Made by a program: the position numbers and the translations under genes. DNA of 64,000 bases, taken from assembly GCA_030411725.1 (NCBI GenBank), contig MU839833.1, forward strand, positions 868,001 to 932,000. The letters run 5' to 3'. Of this stretch, positions 60,859 to 64,000 are shown in pieces. Every line of letters starts with the position of its first letter. The first letter of the stretch is position 1. The notes under the pieces were generated by a model. That model searched no databases and had not been told where the DNA came from. It saw only the letters and a list, made by a program, of their open reading frames with translations. This DNA is from Echria macrotheca. Taxonomy: Eukaryota; Ascomycota; Sordariomycetes; Sordariales; Schizotheciaceae.

Positions 60859-61190
60859 ATTTGAGAAACATTAAGACGCCTGGGGCACTGTGATCAAAGT
60901 TTTAAATAGACGTACAAATCGGCCATGAGCAAGCAGCATACCCACACGTAGATGTGGCAAGGATGTGCTTATCCTTCATCTTAGCATTCAAATCACTCAA
61001 ACCACACCCGTAGGATTGCGAACGCGACGGAGCGACATGATATGCCGAGGCGCGGTGATATCCTGTAGAGGTATCCACAAATACATTCCCAACCACGACC
61101 TGCCCATGGAAAACACCCGACGCCAAACCCTAATGCTGTCCCAACACCCCGCCATGCCAAACTTGAATTTGGAAATACCCGCCAACTCTG
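60859..61190. other. convergent 3' flank
   Basis: 332 bp between the phosphorylase and Med13 stops. Nothing else was recognised. Confidence 0.5.
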
Positions 61191-64000
61191 CTACATCAAT
61201 TGATGAAGCACTCTGGCCGCCTTCTCGGCAGCCGCCACATGCCATGGCCGCACATCCGTGTCCTTATCCACCACCCCCCTCGCTCGGGCGAGCGTCCCTA
61301 AGCCCCTGAAGTACACCAGCATCTCTCTCAGTAGCGGTTCGTACACGCGCGGGCTGCCCTCTGTGTAAATGATATTTATCTCCATCGCCGTGAGCCCGTC
61401 CTCGGCCCGAACGCCGCACCGCTTGATCAGGTACCCACTCGCCAGCGCCGTGTTCAGCTCCGTGAGCGACGTCGAGTTGTTGAGGCGGTGCGATGCGACT
61501 ACTCCCCACGTCGTGTCCGTGACGTCCACCAGTGTGGTGTCCCCATCAAGCTGCTGCTGCTCTAAAGTCCCAGCGCCTCCATCCCCGCCGCCTGGTGTCG
61601 TGGGGTTGACCGAACCACCCCCCATGGGCGTAGGAGGGTTGCCGCTTTGATCAGGAGATACGATTGAGGGCTGCGGCGTCGAGACAGGCGTCGTATAGAA
61701 GACGGAAGGAGTCGTCAGAGGTATCCGAACCGACGGCGGAATCAGCTGCATAGACGGGTTGGTGTCCACCGTCATGAGCATCAGGCTGACCGATGCTTTG
61801 GACTGCTCGGTCTGCGAGAGACTGATCCAGATATCGGCCTCTTGCTGGTCCATCGGTCCACACTTTGTGACGATGACGCGCCAGTGCACCTTATACATGG
61901 AGATCAGGTCGTTGGTCGTGTCCCAGATCTCAGATGCTACGTCGCCGAACTGCGTCGTCTGCGGCTTGCCTCTCCTCGCAACGCAGTACGAGGCCGTCAT
62001 CTGCTTGCTCCCCCGGTTGTCTGTCCAGGCCACGGATATCCAGCGGGAATCAACACTCAACGCGTATGCTATATGTATACAAGAGTTCTCGTGCAAGAGG
62101 TTCGGCGATGGAGCGGTAGTGACCTTGAAGTCTACCGACTTGGGAAGGGGTTGCTCGAGAACGATTGCCGGGGCCGGCATCGCTCCACCAAACAGCGTAC
62201 AGCGATCGTAAGTCTCGAGACAGAGCTTCATACTCTCCTGGGGTGTAAGGACCTGGACAGATATCTCAGAAGCGATAAAGTCGATTGGAACCAGTTGGAG
62301 GACCAGATCGTTGAGGATCGACTTCTTGCGGTCGACCATTGCCTTCTTATAGTGCTGGAATATGTCCCAGAAAGCGGAACACGAATCCACGATCGAGCTC
62401 GGGTTGTCTGGCGAGTAGACATAGTACACCACGAAATTCTTCTCAGTTGTCTGCGAGGCTGCCAGTGCCTGGACAAGGCTCATCATGTTCTCACCCAGCG
62501 CCGCGCTGGCTCGAGCCAGCGTAAGTCCGGGGGAAGATGTCTCCTGATCGAAGAAATATGGGAGTAATCCTTCACTGACCCCGCTGGCTGAAGATAAAGG
62601 TTCGAAGCTGCCCAACTTGAGTGTCTCATACGTGCTCCGGATTCTTTCGATGAAGGCGGCCGCGTTGTCGCGCATGCCTTCCCGGTAAGGGAAGATACAG
62701 ACCGAGACAACATCCTTCGAGCCTTGTGTCGGCCCCAGGCCTAAGCTCTCCCAGAACGATATCGCCGATGGCAACACAGAAAGCTGCGCTTCGCTACGTC
62801 GGAGCTCGAGATGCGGCGACGGAATCTGGAAGATGGGCGGCTTGATCAGTTCTTGACCAGGAGGCCGTGGTTGCACACGATTTGGCTGAGCCAAGAGTGG
62901 CACATCCTGAACTTCAATAAGACCCCGTAGCTGGCACTCCGTCGCATCTGCGAGGGTAGAGGGAAGCGCCTTGCGCAGTCCTTGCATGGAATATCGGATC
63001 GCGTTAAGGACACAGCGGCGTGCATCCCGAAGTTCTGGACAAGATTCGTCGCTTCCCAGGCGCAGAGAACCGGAAGCCGCCTGCTCCGTGATGATCTGAG
63101 CAACAGTGATGAGATCGTGGTCTGTCGGAAACGAGTGGAGCGATACCGGTTCTGGCTCCGAGAAATATCTGACCAGGGACAGTTCCGGGATGTCGGGCGC
63201 GGACAAGCGTGCCAAGTCGACGGAACCGTATCCCGGCGAGTCAGTCGATATATCCTCCAGATCCTTGAAAGAAGCAGCGAGTGAGATTACATCGTCATCC
63301 GGCCGTCTTTTGACCACGCTCGATTTTGCCGGAGACGATGGCTCGTCCACTACATCGCTTGCCTCCTCTGAGTCGCTCGAAAAAACCGAGTCTCCAGACT
63401 CAGAACGCACGTCGTCCCGCACCGCGGGGCTGCCAGCGGGACCCCCGCTCATCCTAGAAAGCAGAGTACTCAGGTTGGATGGGAGATCTTTGAGATGTTT
63501 CGGTTTCTGGGGTATCCCGGGCATGGTAACGGCACCATCCTTTTCATTGTCTTTCCTCGTTGGGATGGTGTAATTGAAGCGCCCTTTCTCTTGATACTTC
63601 TGGTTGGTGAGCGACAAGGAGGGGTCGAAATCTACCCTTTCGAACATGCTGACCCTTCGGCCTCGGCCATTGCCATCAAGACGTCTCGACTGTGGCGGGA
63701 CACGGATGGATGCCCGAATTCGTTTGTAGACTGTATCCGGATTGAAGGGGCTCGGGTGTCTTTTAATCCCTACCGCCGTGTTTGCGTTGTAGCTTTCCAG
63801 ATTACTCGACTGCCGTGTCTCCTCGGCAAGCGTGCTCCGGGCATGTTTTAATTCGGGTTTCGTAAACACCGGCTCGGCCGGGCCCGAGCTTCTGTTGACC
63901 ACAGCCGACTTGCCCCCGATTGTCTGTGGCTCAGCACTCTGTGCCATGTCCATCGTGGCATCCATGGCTGCCCCGAGGTCGTCGAGCACGGGCATCTCAA
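61191..64000 (-). CDS. MED13: Mediator complex subunit 13 (Med13/Srb9), C-terminal part
   Basis: The frame is open from the window edge to the stop at 61191-61193, about 935 residues; the amino end lies outside. It contains fungal Med13 marks: an Arg/Ser-rich central linker, LWxSLGLxP-type block (ISFWESLGLGPTQGSKDVVS), VCIFPYREGMRDNAAAFIER, VVYYVYSPDNPSSIVDSCSA, IALAYALS-like HIAYALSVDSRWISVAWTDN, the WRVIVTKCGPMDQQEADIWI block and the terminal domain (LNTALASGYLIKRCG ending AARVLHQLM). Med13 anchors the Cdk8 kinase module to Mediator and represses or tunes Pol II transcription in the nucleus. No intron is visible in this portion. Confidence 0.9.
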   Translation of the reverse strand, partial: EMPVLDDLGAAMDATMDMAQSAEPQTIGGKSAVVNRSSGPAEPVFTKPELKHARSTLAEETRQSSNLESYNANTAVGIKRHPSPFNPDTVYKRIRASIRVPPQSRRLDGNGRGRRVSMFERVDFDPSLSLTNQKYQEKGRFNYTIPTRKDNEKDGAVTMPGIPQKPKHLKDLPSNLSTLLSRMSGGPAGSPAVRDDVRSESGDSVFSSDSEEASDVVDEPSSPAKSSVVKRRPDDDVISLAASFKDLEDISTDSPGYGSVDLARLSAPDIPELSLVRYFSEPEPVSLHSFPTDHDLITVAQIITEQAASGSLRLGSDESCPELRDARRCVLNAIRYSMQGLRKALPSTLADATECQLRGLIEVQDVPLLAQPNRVQPRPPGQELIKPPIFQIPSPHLELRRSEAQLSVLPSAISFWESLGLGPTQGSKDVVSVCIFPYREGMRDNAAAFIERIRSTYETLKLGSFEPLSSASGVSEGLLPYFFDQETSSPGLTLARASAALGENMMSLVQALAASQTTEKNFVVYYVYSPDNPSSIVDSCSAFWDIFQHYKKAMVDRKKSILNDLVLQLVPIDFIASEISVQVLTPQESMKLCLETYDRCTLFGGAMPAPAIVLEQPLPKSVDFKVTTAPSPNLLHENSCIHIAYALSVDSRWISVAWTDNRGSKQMTASYCVARRGKPQTTQFGDVASEIWDTTNDLISMYKVHWRVIVTKCGPMDQQEADIWISLSQTEQSKASVSLMLMTVDTNPSMQLIPPSVRIPLTTPSVFYTTPVSTPQPSIVSPDQSGNPPTPMGGGSVNPTTPGGGDGGAGTLEQQQLDGDTTLVDVTDTTWGVVASHRLNNSTSLTELNTALASGYLIKRCGVRAEDGLTAMEINIIYTEGSPRVYEPLLREMLVYFRGLGTLARARGVVDKDTDVRPWHVAAAEKAARVLHQLM

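Overview
The window is nuclear DNA of a filamentous ascomycete, most likely a Sordariomycete (inferred). Genes carry 0-4 short introns of about 45-115 nt with fungal signals (GTRNGT donors, CTRAC branch points, YAG/AAG acceptors). Spacers are long, and housekeeping genes typical of ascomycetes lie among lineage-restricted hypothetical genes. No rRNA, convincing tRNA, CRISPR, transposase or reverse transcriptase was seen. Start codons and exon joins were worked out by hand from reading-frame phase and splice consensus.

Layout. 1-1882 (-): 3'-truncated multi-pass membrane protein. 3967-4959 (+): flavin-nucleotide-binding (PNPOx-like) protein with a GC-AG intron. 5146-5712 (-): small basic orphan. 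7743-8627 (+): orphan. 11213-11373: strong foldback hairpin just downstream of the orphan at 11395-12552 (-). 13939-15167 (+): orphan with a retropepsin-like segment lacking the active-site Asp. 16691-17617 (-): orphan. 18125-18185: 12-bp tandem repeat. 19333-20034 (+): orphan whose frame seems to break near its end. 22149-24394 (-): secreted type-B carboxylesterase. 25817-27174 (-): Ysc84/SH3 protein. 28213-28574 (+): Bet1 SNARE. 29008-30762 (-): ArfGAP. 31624-32241 (+): methionine-R-sulfoxide reductase. 32529-34223 (-): orphan. 34888-37895 (+): RSC9-like chromatin-remodelling subunit. 41829-42979 (+): short-chain dehydrogenase with a mitochondrial-type leader. 44627-47426 (-): Ste20/PAK kinase. 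50987-54944 (+): Scp160/vigilin multi-KH protein. 55862-59198 (-): unrecognised protein of about 1,076 residues. 59876-60858 (+): methylthioadenosine phosphorylase. 61191-64000 (-): C-terminal part of Mediator subunit Med13, 5'-truncated.

The genes do not form a metabolic cluster. Loose themes are membrane traffic and actin (Ysc84, Bet1 and ArfGAP lie together), transcription and chromatin (RSC9, Med13), signalling (Ste20) and mRNA control (Scp160). No clearly new multi-gene system was found. The best leads are the foldback hairpin in a likely 3' UTR, the retropepsin-like orphan without its catalytic Asp, the frame-broken orphan at 19333-20201, and the large unrecognised protein at 55862-59198.
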